From the NCBI RefSeq assembly GCF_007655135.1, contig NC_045132.1, positions 124,001 through 188,000 of the forward strand: a stretch of 64,000 nucleotides of DNA, in the 5' to 3' direction. Numbering within the stretch: position 1 is the stretch's first letter; every line of letters starts with the position of its first letter. Shown here piece after piece: positions 46,922 through 59,257 of this stretch. A model generated the notes under the pieces. That model did no database searches, was not told the origin of the DNA, and saw only the letters and a list, made by a program, of their open reading frames with translations. This DNA comes from Punica granatum (Eukaryota; Streptophyta; Magnoliopsida; Myrtales; Lythraceae). Made by a program: the position numbers and the translations under genes.

Positions 46922-48287
46922 ACCATAGGGATTAAAATGCAATTATTAATTAATCTACATTAATTAATAAATCACAAATGAGTCCTCACGTTTTAAGTCA
47001 TCCAATGACTTGCCCTTGTAGAAAGAAAGAAATATCAAACAAGTCCTTGATACGAGTTTTCATCAATAGACAACATATTTATAGAAACTCTCCAATTAAG
47101 GAAACGATTGTATTTCCTTAATTATATTTATCCTTGATGTTGAACCTGGTTTCAGGATGTGCCAGCACCCTTACAACCACATTGCAAGTCTCATTCGATA
47201 AGTAATTCCTAATTAACTTCCTTAATTATAATTAATTCTTTTCTCGGTTTAGACACGCTCAATGTGTGTGACTAACTAGGTTCATCATCAAATGACAATG
47301 GGATTATAATATCAATTCATTTGACATTACCCGAAACTCTTTTTGTAATAAAAAACATAACTCCCAAAATATCATCGGTTCCCAAAGTTCACGAGTGATA
47401 CCTAGCAGCATATCGTGACAATCCAAATGATGACGAATGTATAATTGAAAGATTCTGATGAACCTCTTATCGTATTTTCCATGCACTGAATCCTTTCACT
47501 ACAAGATCTCGATCAAGCCAGAGCTACGAAAAATGCCAAACCCTATAGCTGATCATATGGGCTCTCTGATTTCATTCTTAGATCTGTAAAACTTGAACAG
47601 AAGCCATTTCTATTCGAGTCTATTTACCACGGCTAAGGATTTCTCGATCCAGAACAAAACTCGCATCCATAAGACCTTTTTCATGTTTACTCAAGTTAGT
47701 GAATCCCGTCTTGATCGAACACCTATCTCCAAGTATAACTAACCAGAATCACTATTCGCCGAATACTCATGCTAAGCACAAATACATTAGTAGTAGGAAA
47801 TCTTAATTACCTACACATGATATAGCGTTCCATCTCAGATCTAAGAACTATATGCACTAATACGATCCAGATAACATTTATTGACATTAGTAAATTACCG
47901 TATGAATATTATATGTACGTCACGTTCGACTACTTATCATATAAGCATCCATTTGTCTGTCCTGATAACAATTATCAGATAGCATGAGACTCACTACTCT
48001 ATCTTCATTAGTATCTATATACTAATCATAAATACAGACAGGGGTGACGATCTATCTAGAAAAATAATGTCTAGTTAAGTCTCCTACGATCGTGAATAGT
48101 TTAAAGATGTTCTTACCAAATTACTTCGTCACTCATATTCTTAATTCCTTAAGAATGAAGCATTATGAATATCTTAAAGACTTTATTCTAATAAACATAG
48201 ACAATATATGAATAATAGAATAAATTTTATTGCCATAAAAGGAATTATTCAAATACATAAATCTGGTTCTATGGCATATCACTAACA
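46368..48287 (-). repeat. 1.9-kb 5' LTR of the second Copia element
   Basis: Begins TGTTAGAAAACCG and ends ATATCACTAACA on the + strand, giving TGTTAG/CTAACA terminal inverted repeats, and it adjoins the primer-binding site. It contains an (AT) microsatellite at about 46883-46914. No partner LTR is found in the window. Confidence 0.85.
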
Positions 48288-50723
48288 GGAAAGTGTGGTC
48301 GGAGATGGTAGAGCTCGGTGGGAAATGGATGAAAAAGGGAGTGACGATCACTGGAGATGAAAGGGGCAAGAGGTGGTCGTAGACGATAGGCCAGTCATCA
48401 GTAAAGTGGATGAGGAATGTGGTCGAGCAAGGTAATGGCAGGTGGTTGAGATAGGTCTTCTCCCCCGAAGTAGAGAGACGAGCCAGAAGAGTCTCACCGC
48501 GACCAGCATGAGCTCCTTTGTCACGAAACCTCCCTCGAGCTTCAGCGAGGGCTAAATAACAAGCCGGAGGCATCAGGAACCTCCAGCAAGATTGCATGGG
48601 GCACGGTCGCCAGCAAGGGTGCCCCCACCACCAATTTGTGTCCTCCTCCCTCTTTCTAAAACCTTAAGTTGAGGGGGGGTGAGATCAGTGCTAGGGGCAC
48701 TCATTTAGCAACCTCGCTGGAGAATTATGATGTCTTCGTCGAGGTCCCCTTGGGCGGTGGCCAGTGGGATTCATTCGCCTGCCGATCTCCTTCCACACCC
48801 CCAACCCCACTTTTTTTCTCAATTTTTAATATTTTTCTTTAAATATATCCATAAAGAATTTAAAAAATCATAAAATGAATTAAAAATAATTTTTTAATAT
48901 TTTACGCCGACCTTTAATGGAAGGTTGATAAAACAAGGCCCCTCAAATGTAATTTTAAACGGTCAAGTATTGAATTGATGTAAAAAATTGATATAAAGTT
49001 ACTGTAACGTCAAATATCTTGAGAACCAATTTGTTAATTTTACACAATAATTAATAAAAAAACAATTTTTAATCCACAACATCGCAAATGTGTTGACCTT
49101 GCAACCACTATGCTCCCTATTTAAATTATTGTTTTCTCTCTTCCTTGCGTTAAAAGGTATTGGGACAACACGGAAAACGAAAAAAGGGTTTCATTTCTGT
49201 AAACCGGGCTATTGGCTCAGTTGTGGCTCTTCATCATCGGCTGGTGGCAACGAACTGTGATGTTGCTTGTCCATGGCCCAGGTCACCGAGTTTCACTACC
49301 TCAACTCGTCGCGGTCCATGGTGTTTTTAAATCCCGATCCAGGCAGCGGCTCAACCTCTCTAGCCACTTATCGCCGGTTGTCCTCGGAGCTAGTGACTGT
49401 CTCCATAGTCTTTGCACTTAGATTTGAGGATGAAACTGTGCTCGAAGGAATCCCAGAGGTCGTAGCGGCCCTCCTTCTCCTCCTATTCGTTTTCGGTGGT
49501 GTGAAAAGGTGTTTTCCCGATGGAGCAATCTCCCGTTCCCTACCGAATCTCACCCTCTCCTTCTCCGAGCAGATTTGAAGTGGAGAAAGAGTCATTCGTC
49601 GATTCCGAGTCATTGGCGACTGCGGTGGAGGACTCACCCACCCTACCAAGCCGGCTGTACCGACCCCGATTTGCTAAGACTTGACAGCTGACATTAGCTT
49701 CACCAACCCGACTCAACTATCCACTAGCCGCCCCTCAACAAGTAGTCTACTCCCGACCAATAGCACAATGACGGAGTCCTTACTACCTATCTGACTATCC
49801 GGCTCCTCCCCCCACCCCCCAGACGGCAGCCTCTATTATGTGGACTCCCACCGTCACCCACGCGATGGAATCCCCTCCCTCCACAATAAAGGATCACACT
49901 CTTGGGTTGATCGATCATACTAACCGCTTGTAACTTCGATCATTTGTGGCTTCGCCCTTTTTTGTCGGTTTATTGTAGGTTTTACCTCCTTGAAGACATT
50001 CACTGGTTTGAACCGATCAAAGAAGCTAGGTACTTTGATTTTATGGCTTGACTAATTTTTTATTAGTAAGGCTACCATTAGTTTGAACCGATCAAAGGAA
50101 ACCAACTAATTTGATTTGAATGTCTAGGGATTTGACTGTTTAGGAATTGGTTGATTGAATTAGCTAAAGGTGAGATCTGTGAAGGGTTATTGCGCCGAGT
50201 ACCATTTCAAAACTCCTATTAGCTCTGTTTTTCTGCATAGCAATTTCTATATAGATTGCCCTATGCTTTGCTTTTGGATTTTCACTGAGGTGCGTATAAA
50301 ATTTAGTTTTAAAAGGTCGAGAGCGTTTATGGGGTCTAGAAGGATTTCTACAATTCTACGTAAATATATCTGATATGCTTTAGTCGCATGTTATTTTCAT
50401 TTGCAGAGATCTAAGTGAACCTAATGTATTTATGTCTTTGTAATGTAACCTCTTAAATATTTTCCCTTGTATCCATTTTTATGATTAATGGATATTAATT
50501 TATTTTCAAGAAAAAGAAAAACACGAAAAATGAAAGGAAGGGAGAGGAATGGCCAGTGGGGCCGTGGGGTCATGTCAAAGGTCATTGCCTGCCAAGCCGC
50601 AGAAGTGATCATCTCCTAGTTGGGTGACATTTCCTAAACTTACATAAAACATAGCAGCGGGATAAGCATACAATCAGTCCCTGGTCAAGTTGAGAGCCAG
50701 AACGAGGAAACTCTAAAAGACTT
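48288..50723. other. Intergenic, no gene supported
   Basis: Mixed sequence. A stretch around 50160-50530 ends in an A-rich tail (AAGAAAAAGAAAAACACG) after a T-rich, terminator-like region, and could be a decayed retroposon 3' end. Short open frames at 48163-48597 and 49212-49578 show no domain. Confidence 0.4.
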
Positions 50724-50943
50724 GTTTGGTTTCAAAGTAAAATTTTAAAATTTTATTTTAATTTAATTTTATCCACAATAAAATAAAATAATATATACAA
50801 AATCAAAAAATGAACCCCATTTATACCACTCTTTTTCCATAACAAAACAAAATAACTCATACAAATTCAAGGAGTGAGTCTCATTTATATCACTCTTTTT
50901 CAAAATTAAAATTTAATTTTAAAATCCTACTTTGAAACCAAAC
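50724..50943. mobile_element. MITE family A, copy 1 (220 bp)
   Basis: Ends GTTTGGTTTCAAAGTA...TACTTTGAAACCAAAC with A/T-rich inverted arms. The interior repeats CATTTATACCACTCTTTTTC and TCATTTATATCACTCTTTTTC around AATAACTCATACAA. Copy 2 at 61744-61964 has the same interior in the opposite orientation. No target duplication is clear. It lies about 530 bp downstream of the CNOT11 stop codon. Confidence 0.85.
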
Positions 50944-51472
50944 GTAGCATAAGATTACGCCTAACAGCGAGCGGGCAAGCAAGCAACTGATGCAAATGCA
51001 GTGAAACTTACCACTACTTGCAACCAAATCCACAAAAAGAGGAGAGAAAAACACATTGCTCAATTGGCAGTATCTATAAAAAAATTATAGCAGGCGCAGC
51101 CGCCACGAACAAATAATTCCCAGGTGTTTTTTACCTTCCTGCACAGCTGCTAAATTATATGCCGTAATGGAAATGCCAAATATCCTCCTCATACATTGCA
51201 TATTTCATATTCCCGAAACAGCACAAGGCAGTCAGAACAACATTATTATCTACACGTTCTATAATGTGTGTACACCCTTGGGCTCCCATTTCAATTAAAA
51301 TTTAACTCATCAAGTAAGCAGCAAAAGAAAAAAGAACCCAAAAATATATATATATCTACAAGAACACTGGACACTGGAAAATTAAAATTAAAATTTGCAG
51401 GAACAGGTAACAGGTGCCTAAAAGAGAAAAGGAAAAAAGATTTCCTTCACGTATGAAGGATGATGGGTCGAT

Positions 51473-54400
51473 CTATCCTTCCATGGTTTTAAGCAGCCTA
51501 AATAGCCCAGCAGCTTCCCGAATTCGAGAGAAATTGATGCAGAAAGCTTGGACTTCTATCAATATCTCTTTCACTGCGCAATAGATACCATCAAACACCC
51601 GAACATGATTTATGCCAATTGTATAACATACTGCCATATCTCCATAACTAAACCTTATAATCATGCAAATTTCACTCTACCAAAAAAAAAAATAGAAAAT
51701 CATTGCAAATGACATTCAGAATTGGCAGAGAAAGCAAAGTGCCTGCAACTCACCATCGATATGGTTATTCCGAATCAGACTCTGTAAGAAAACGCAGACA
51801 AGTCTCACTAGTCTGTTCTGCATGTATTTATCCTATCAAGAGAGCGAGACACAGAGGGTTTCAGAGACATTCAGATACCAAATTCACTACAGTAACACTT
51901 CCTTCATCTTTCACCAGATATATAGCATCGCAAAATCAAAAGAAAAAAATTCACTGGAATTGGTTGGCTATACCAAAGAATCAAAACTACTCCAATATCC
52001 ACCATTACACCCAGCTCATCATTGTGTGCAATTCACACCATGATCTCATAATTTGTATCTCCATTCCTATTCATGCATCCTCATAAAACGGCCCTTAAAA
52101 AAGATGAACTAGAGGAACAGAACTATCAAACATTAGAGTGAATTGCTGCTATCTAGATGGTTTTGACTTACATCTCATTTAATGCCCTTGCTGTTTAGCA
52201 GGGTGACATATATTAATTAAGTGGATGACATATTATTTCAATATATTAACTTGCACATAACATGATAATTTTTATCCTCTTGAAGAGCAAGTTAAGAAAG
52301 ATCTTTTAATCAAATTATTTGTTTATGTTCAAGATTAACACTTCACGCGCCTAAGATACCGTGTCACCTCATCATCTAGCAGATCAGCTCATTGTTTAAA
52401 GGAGACACAACAGAAAAATCAGGAACAATTTAAAAATTACCTTAATGCTCTCACAGGATGTTATACAGTTACTTATGTATAACCGCAAAAAATCCGAAGG
52501 TAATTTCACTGCTTGCGTGAGCCTGTTCACAACTTCCATGGAATGTAGACTCATTTCCATAGTAACAAGTACCGTAAAGTATCTGCAAGCATAGAATTGA
52601 ATATTAACATAGAATAAACCTCCAAAGGCTACGGTGGTTAGGTAGCAGTGGCATAAAAGAATAGAACAAGATAATACTCTGTGATTTCGGGGGAATTGAT
52701 CAACCGGGTTAGAACTTCAACTGCAATAAGAGGATTATTCTCCACCAACTCCTGGTGGAACAAAACACGCAATTCAGAATCAGACTGCCAATTATATCAA
52801 TTTCAAGACAGATGAGGTGAGTGTAAAATCGCCAACCGGTAGCCTTGATGGTGTCACTCCGCAGTGGTATACAAGCTTGGGATCATTTGCCAGCTCCATC
52901 ACTACTTTCTGCTCAACCAAAGAGAGACTTAGTACATCATCTCTTTTATAATACTATAGATGCAGAGGCCACAACATTCACCAGAATCCAATAGAGGATT
53001 TGTAAGATCCCCATCATATCGAAATCTTAATGCAGCACAACCGTTGCCAAAATACGGTAGAGTGCGAGGAACCTTATTTTATATTATGTTCATTCGTGGG
53101 TTCTCTGCAGCATTGGGAGGTGAAGAATAAGTTTTACCATTGGATTCAATAAAGCAATAAATCCATGCCACTTAGCAGCTGCCCTCGTATTATGACAGGT
53201 GCTTGAAAAAGTATTTTAAATATGAATATCCCCATTATGCAGGGTAAAAACTACTACATGCTATAACACATATATTAAACTCAATATAATGTCACCAGAT
53301 GTCTACAGCCTTTTACATGACAGAGATACTGCTTGGACAAAGAAAAGAAAAGGTGCAACTACCAGTATTTACATATTTATTCTACACTGATAAAGACTGG
53401 AACATCAACTACTTGGCAAGGAATGTTATAAGCACCTCTTGCTGTGCAGGCACAAGGGGGCTCTTCGTAGCTTTAGCAATTAGGTCTCTTATGGCTGCTC
53501 CTCGGCTAGTATCCGCACACATACCAGAATCCCAAAGAAGCTCGTGATTGTTGCCAGGGACTAGCCACACTAGCTGAAAAAAGTATCACCAGTCATCACC
53601 CGAGAAATTAGCCCCATGCTAACTAAATGGATCTGTAAATATATGGCTTACCTCTCCATCCTGTATAGGGAGCCTCGGAGGCCGAGGTCTGATCCATTGT
53701 GGACCTATTCCTTCTAGAGTTAAATTTGATAGTAAACCTGCAACTGTTTCATCTTTGTCTCCAGATCCAATCTTGGGCTGGACTCCAGGTTGCAAATCAA
53801 ACCTGAATTGTCACATTTGATAATTAGAAAAGGATAAGGATTCCGTGCAAAACAGGAAAATTACAGGAAGTGCTGATCACTTCAAGCTTAGAAGACATAC
53901 TCGGGTGAACTTATGTTGCAACTAGAAGGTACATCAGGGTCTGAAACCACATTCTTCACTGGCATATCCTTAAATAAGCAGTTATACGGCTCGGGATGAG
54001 CATTTTTACAGTACTGTTGCTGCAACTGATCAATTTGCGGAAATGTCTGACAGGCAAGACGACGAAGAGATTAGTAGTCTATGTGCGTAAAATGCTCAGA
54101 ACTCAACATGCTTGAGCCGAACACAATCACCAGAATCTGAAGCATGACTGGCTGCATATGCATAACTTACTTGCGCTGAAGGATCAAAACCTTTGATATA
54201 ATCTGCCGCAGACTGTTTAAGAAACTGCATCAAAGAGGAAGTCATCTTGAATAAGAACAGGCCGCCAAGCTCTTCCATACTCGCTAAGATTCTTTACATG
54301 TTTCATGTTAGAGGCTAAAAACTTAACCACAATATTCTCCAATTGAATTATAGCGTCATTCAATTATAAGCAGTTTCTGCATGAAATAATTTCTTAAGGA

Positions 54401-56954
54401 TGAAAAATTATTTCATCCCAAACCCAAAAAGATGATCTAAGCCACAGAGCATTTACAACTAACACAGGCATACAAATGTCTAGATGGAAATGAACTAGCC
54501 AGAAAATGCAACTTATTGATCAGACCACAATCACCTTAACATTTTGGAACAATTCACATAAGAAACAGAAAACATGAGATCATTTTTTTTTAATGAAAAA
54601 AAACATGAGATCATTGAACAACACAATTCTAAGCATTTCAAGAAAGTTCTGGAGTTAAGCAATTGCAATATGGGTTGATGAGAGCAGTGACTTCAATAAT
54701 CAAAGGAATATTGTCCTTTCATTTTATTAGCAAAAGAAAGAGTAAGTATGCAAAGCCATGTATAACCTAAGAAATAGAAGTAAGTATGCAACGCCATGTA
54801 TAACCTAAGAAATAGAAAATCAAACAGGGCACGTTCTGAGAAAACTTTTGACTGTGGTACAGATGTAACAACTGAGGACCTATTATTGAGTAGATTTAAA
54901 AAAATCCCTTTGATTTTATAACTTCATTTGATTCTAAGATGCAGCCCCCGAAACATGATTTATTATCCTATAACTCGGAGATTAACCCATGGATCCATCT
55001 GCTTTGGGTAAGTTCAAGACTAATGTGAGACGGTTAAATAAGTCCCGCGAAAAGGTTATGGTTCTGGAACAAAGAAGTAACTTCAGGTGACAAGAAATCT
55101 TTGCATATAAAAAGAAGACGTACAAGTAGGGGGAAAAGGGCAAGTAGCGATATCAGGTCAACTAAAATCATTTAAGCGAGTGATCAAATGTCAAGAGAGG
55201 CACCTCTTTACTACTACTTGAGTCAGAGGATCTCAATAACTGGAGAATAAAGGCCCTCTCAAAATTTTCAGCACCGTCATTGCACGCCGCCTGTACATGA
55301 GAAAAGGCGAAATTGATATGGTCATCACCAAATTACCATTGTATCTTATAAATCTTCAGAATGGCCATGTAGATCAATGAACAAGTCGTGATAGGTTCAA
55401 AGAACAAAAGTTAAGCATTAATATAGAACATATGCTACAAGCTATAAACCTAAGAGAGATCCAATCCCAGCAGCATGTGTTGTCTTCTCTTATCATCAAG
55501 AATGCAAATCAAAATCGAGGAATAAGATGCAGTTGTTACATTTACAATGAAACGGATGAATGGATTCATAGAAGAAGATGGAGAGGCATAAGTCTGATGT
55601 AGAACAGTGAATGCCACCAAGCGCTCAGGAGCAGTGAGCATCAACTTGTCCTGCCAGCACATAACATCTCTGGTTAGCAACACATGGCGTGAGATCATCT
55701 CAGCTATGCTGGAGAGGGGACTACACCAAGAGACCAATTAATCTTATTAAGAAAAAGATATCCCTGCTAGCTGCATGCTAAGCTAAGCTAAGCTAAGCTT
55801 TTCCATCAAGGAATCAAACAGTCCAAACAGAGCACACAGCTATGCACAAACTGAAGAACCATCAGTTCTGCAAGATTTAATAATTCTTTTATAACTACCA
55901 CCTAGTCTATCATTACATTCCTTCCCTCGGGCCTAGACAGCCCGTTCACCATAGCTGACTGATTAAATAGATTTCTTCTGCAAACTGCAAAAGCACGGCG
56001 AGAAGTATGTCACTACTTTCAAAGATCAAGGGCAAGCGCAAAATCGTTTTTCAGAAGCTGAAACAGATTATTCCATGGCCGTGGGTAGGTCATAAGTCGT
56101 CTTTCATGATGTCCCTCTAAAATTAAGTCAATTAACATCGGCGCGCAGCTTCACCCTAAGGAGCTCAAAAGCTAATAATCAGCAGCACTTCAGGAAGTAA
56201 GACCTTCCCTTTGGTGCCAGCCAGTAATCTTTCATAAGTTCCGCAGTTCACTTCCATAGCCAGGGAATCAGCAACAAACCATCTGAAGCTGATTATCCCA
56301 GACAAAAAATAAATATAAATAAGTAAAAAGTGAAGATAGGGAGAGAGGATAATGAAGAGACGGAGCGCTCCCAACACTCGAAAGATAAGAAACCAGGGGC
56401 TGCCAGCTCGTTAATCGCTATAGCAGCAGCAGCAACTGTTCAGCTCCATCACAGGCCTTCCCAACCATTTTCTTCCCAATAGTATGTATGCAGACCCAAT
56501 TCCTGATTTGAATGGGGTGTGGCCGTAGGGGGGAGAAAAAAAAAAAGCGTGACCTTTTCTTCCCCGACTCTACTAGACCTCCTGTCCACTACAGTCCGAA
56601 GAGCGAGCGGAGGGAGCATTAAAACTGAGTTCGGGGAAAAAAGAAGAGAAAACCCTAAGAAAACCCTATGAAATGACATCGAGGAAGACGAGCAAAATAA
56701 TAGTAATAAGAACAATGCACAGGGAGGTTGCAGAGTAGGGATGAGAGAGAGAGAGAGGGAGAGAGAGAGAGAGGGGGGTGTTGAGTACCAACCTCGAGGA
56801 TGAGATAGAGGGAGGTGCAGAGAGGGAAATGGAGGGAAGGGGAGAAAGTAGAGGTGAATTCGGAGGTGAGGTCGAGGAGAGGGCGGTGGTCTTGCTTCAG
56901 CAGCTTGAGGAGCTTGTACGACTCCTCGCCGTTGACAATCCCTATCATCATCAT
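51473..56954 (-). CDS. CNOT11: CCR4-NOT transcription complex subunit 11, 12 exons
   Basis: Subunit of the cytoplasmic CCR4-NOT deadenylase, which in other eukaryotes docks with CNOT10 on the CNOT1 N-terminal region. Exons on the - strand: 56954-56793, 55650-55540, 55290-55204, 54224-54171, 54046-53901, 53802-53652, 53573-53436, 52908-52837, 52751-52678, 52582-52441, 51832-51754 and 51573-51473. All have GT-AG borders, the phases close, and the product is 438 aa, normal for plants. The N-terminal helical region includes [14 protein letters not shown] and [15 protein letters not shown] middle part holds [16 protein letters not shown] and [15 protein letters not shown]. The C-terminal conserved (DUF2363) region carries [59 protein letters not shown] and the end [15 protein letters not shown]. 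The start is the first of three tandem Met codons. The 1.1-kb first intron follows a GA-rich exon 1 border. Confidence 0.95.
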
Positions 56955-57714
56955 CCTTCCTTCCTTCTTTCCCCTAAAAACTCCTCAGCTGATGAGATGA
57001 TCAGATCACCACAGACAACACAACACTGGAGGCAGTGAGAGAAGAGATCTCAGAAAGGAAGAAGCTCTCAGACTCGGAAGGAACTTTGAATTTGATTTTT
57101 CGATAGAGAAGGAAAGGATGCAGAGAGTTGCAGCAGCAGCACCTGCAGCCTGAGCCAGTCACCACGCACTTAGCAGTAGCAGCAACCCAATACAAAATGG
57201 AACGGAACTGAACGGAAATAGAGGAGAAGAGAGAGAAACGCAACAGAGAGAAAGAAGAAAGAGATGCTGAAGCCGAGCTGATGGTCTTCTCTTAACTTTG
57301 CCGAGCCGAGCCGAGCCGAACCGATGGAGCGTGTTGTGTTATTGTGTTTTCGAATTCATCTCTCGAATCGAGCCCATTGAATTGTTGAACAATCATTTTC
57401 ATTTCATTTGGGCCTCCTTTCCCTAAGAATCTGATGACATGAGCCCATTCATCCAGCACAAGAAAAGGCCCAAACAGAGGCCCATCATCCTCCTGAAATA
57501 AAATAAATAAAATTGGTAGAGAAACAAAAGAGTATTAATATTAAAATCAAATCTGAAACCAAAGCGAGAGCGTGTCGCTGTATACATACCTTTTATTCTC
57601 ATATATGTGTGTGTATATGTACTATTATGTTGGAAATTATCGTGACATAATCCAAGAATTATTAATGGTTCCTATATCTTCCCAACTTTTTTTTTGCGCA
57701 GTATGATAAAGGTA
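56955..57714. other. CNOT11 promoter and upstream region
   Basis: GA-rich and CGAGC-repeat sequence to about 57330, with a GCCGAGCCGAGCCGAACCGA run, fits a 5' leader/promoter read on the - strand. The rest is AT-rich. No further gene is seen on this side. Confidence 0.45.
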
Positions 57715-57905
57715 AAATTTAAAATATTAAACCAACGTGAGTTGATTCAAGTAGTTCGGCGCTTGTTCCTCTTAAATAAGATTTCGATTCGAGTCTTATG
57801 GATGAAAAAAATTCATATTATGAGAGTTTTATCTCTTAATGATCTAACTCGACTCGTCCAGACTAATTGGGCCCAATTGGGTTTCCAAATACCAGAATTC
57901 ACAAA
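57715..57905 (+). mobile_element. tRNA-derived SINE, copy 2
   Basis: Contains TTGATTCAAGTAGTTCGGCG, GCTTGTTCCTCTTAA, a B-box-like GATTCGAGTCTTATGG, GGTTTTATC-type and CTCGACTCGTCCAGACTAAT blocks, and the 3' end TTGGGTTTCCAAATACC. Its order and size match 39480-39665. An (AT) run follows at 57906-57925. Confidence 0.7.
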
Positions 57906-57925
57906 ATATATATATATATATATAT

Positions 57926-58484
57926 CTTGAAAGTCATGAGCTCAGTTTTCTTGGTGAATTTGTTGAACCTTAACATCCCTCATGTTCGACTTATAAAGTT
58001 TTCATCGAGCCTATAATAATATTATCTCCACCAAAAAGTTATACACCCGTACTCACATGACAACTTAGCCTTGACTCCTCACTTACCCTTGCCACATGCT
58101 CTTAGTAACTAACTATGTGAGGCACCAGGCCAACTGACAACCACGAGTTCTGACTCCAGCCTAACTAACATGGGATGCACTTGACTGCCTTGAGTCCACA
58201 CGGATACAATCCGTTCTAAGCGATTTAACCCATCTCCCACCTAATAGTTCGAGCTAATAAATTTTGGTATTTTATCTCTTATAAATTCATGAATTTCTTC
58301 TTATATTTTCTGATATGAGAATGGCTCATAATTTTAACTCTAAACACAAACCTCTTCAACCCTTTTAGGAAATTGGGTTAACATTTGCTTTCCAATTTAC
58401 CCTTAACAAAATAACTCCGCTAGTTAACAATTATTATTCTTTTATGAATTTTTTTTATTACAAGAGAGGCCCATAAACCTAGTA
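57926..58484. other. Intergenic, no gene seen
   Basis: AT-rich non-coding DNA without recognisable elements. Confidence 0.4.
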
Positions 58485-58772
58485 CAATATGTTTTGTTTA
58501 TTAAGTCTGAAAGGAACAAGAGAATTTTCCAAGGAAAGAAGAACGATGCTACTCAATTAGAGTGTATTATTGTGCAGCAAGCGAGATCTAGAATCTCTAC
58601 AATTTCTAAGTTTAGAAGTAGAGTGAGTACTTGCCCTTTGACTGATGTACTTGAGTTGAGGGAGTTCTGCGGTTACGGGTGGGAAAGTTTTCTCCTTATC
58701 AGCATACTGTTCTACATATCAAGACGGTTTTGGACTAAAGTTTCATCGATTCTCAAAAAAAAAAAAAAAGGT
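58485..58772 (+). pseudogene. LINE (non-LTR retrotransposon) 3' fragment with poly-A tail
   Basis: About 90 codons starting near 58494 (SERNKRIFQGKKND, then QQARSRISTISKFRSRVST) resemble the C-terminus of plant LINE ORF2 proteins, where an (W)xERNxRIF motif precedes the end of the frame. It is followed by non-conserved sequence and a run of 14 A (58757-58771). A 5'-truncated copy ending in poly-A is the usual form of a LINE insert. A target duplication is not evident. Confidence 0.55.
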
Positions 58773-58952
58773 ACGAGTAGTCTCACTATCTATCAAACCT
58801 GCAATCTCTTGATTACACGGTGCCACTGCATCACACATTCTTTTTTATGAATAATTTTGATTTTTCTTTAATCACCACTTTACACTTTTGATTCTCTCTC
58901 GTTCACTCTCTTCCCTTGCGGATAAAAGCCTAATTATTTTTTAGAATTTTTT

Positions 58953-59257
58953 AGGGGTTGTTTCAACTATATTTGTATATATTTAATTCAGGTTGTAATA
59001 ATTAGGTGGAGGGAGAAAATAAAAACGTAATGATTGTGTTGTTGAATTATGAGAAAAATAATGAATAATTGAGATAAAGTAATTATTGTATTGTTGAATT
59101 GTGTAAAAAAATAATGAATAGTTAAGAAAATTTAGTATTAAAAATTAAATTGAATTGTTAAAAAATTAAAGAAAAATAAAAAAGTAATAATTGTGTTGTT
59201 GAATTGAAAATAATTTGAGTTAAGTGGAGTAGAGTAAAAAAAAATTTAAAACCAAAC
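58953..59257 (-). mobile_element. MITE family B, copy 1
   Basis: The right end, read on the - strand, is GTTTGGTTTTAAATTTTTTT, followed by CTCTACTCCACTTAACTC. The interior carries repeats of AATTGTGTTGTTGAATT with AATAATGAATAATTGAGATAAAGT. The same sequence occurs in the opposite orientation at 61002-61266. Confidence 0.75.

Larger units (their letters stand above)
43606..48287 (-). mobile_element. Second Copia retrotransposon remnant with a single 1.9-kb LTR
   Basis: The right end is a long LTR (46368-48287) with TGTTAG...CTAACA ends, followed inward by a primer-binding site. Leftward lie a long untranslated stretch, a decayed zinc knuckle, and an integrase fragment read on the - strand. 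The frame stops being recognisable near 43606, so reverse transcriptase, RNase H and the 3' LTR are gone. The remnant is old and immobile. Confidence 0.85.

Noticed and set aside
43440..48510. Short similarity (GAGAGACCAGCCAAAAGAG versus GAGAGACGAGCCAGAAGAG) on the two sides of the second Copia element, considered as a target duplication
   Set aside because: Copia elements make about 5-bp duplications; this match is longer, imperfect and not at the element edges. More likely a shared dispersed repeat.
49212..49578. Two overlapping + strand frames of 69 and 103 codons
   Set aside because: No conserved domain and no credible splice partners.
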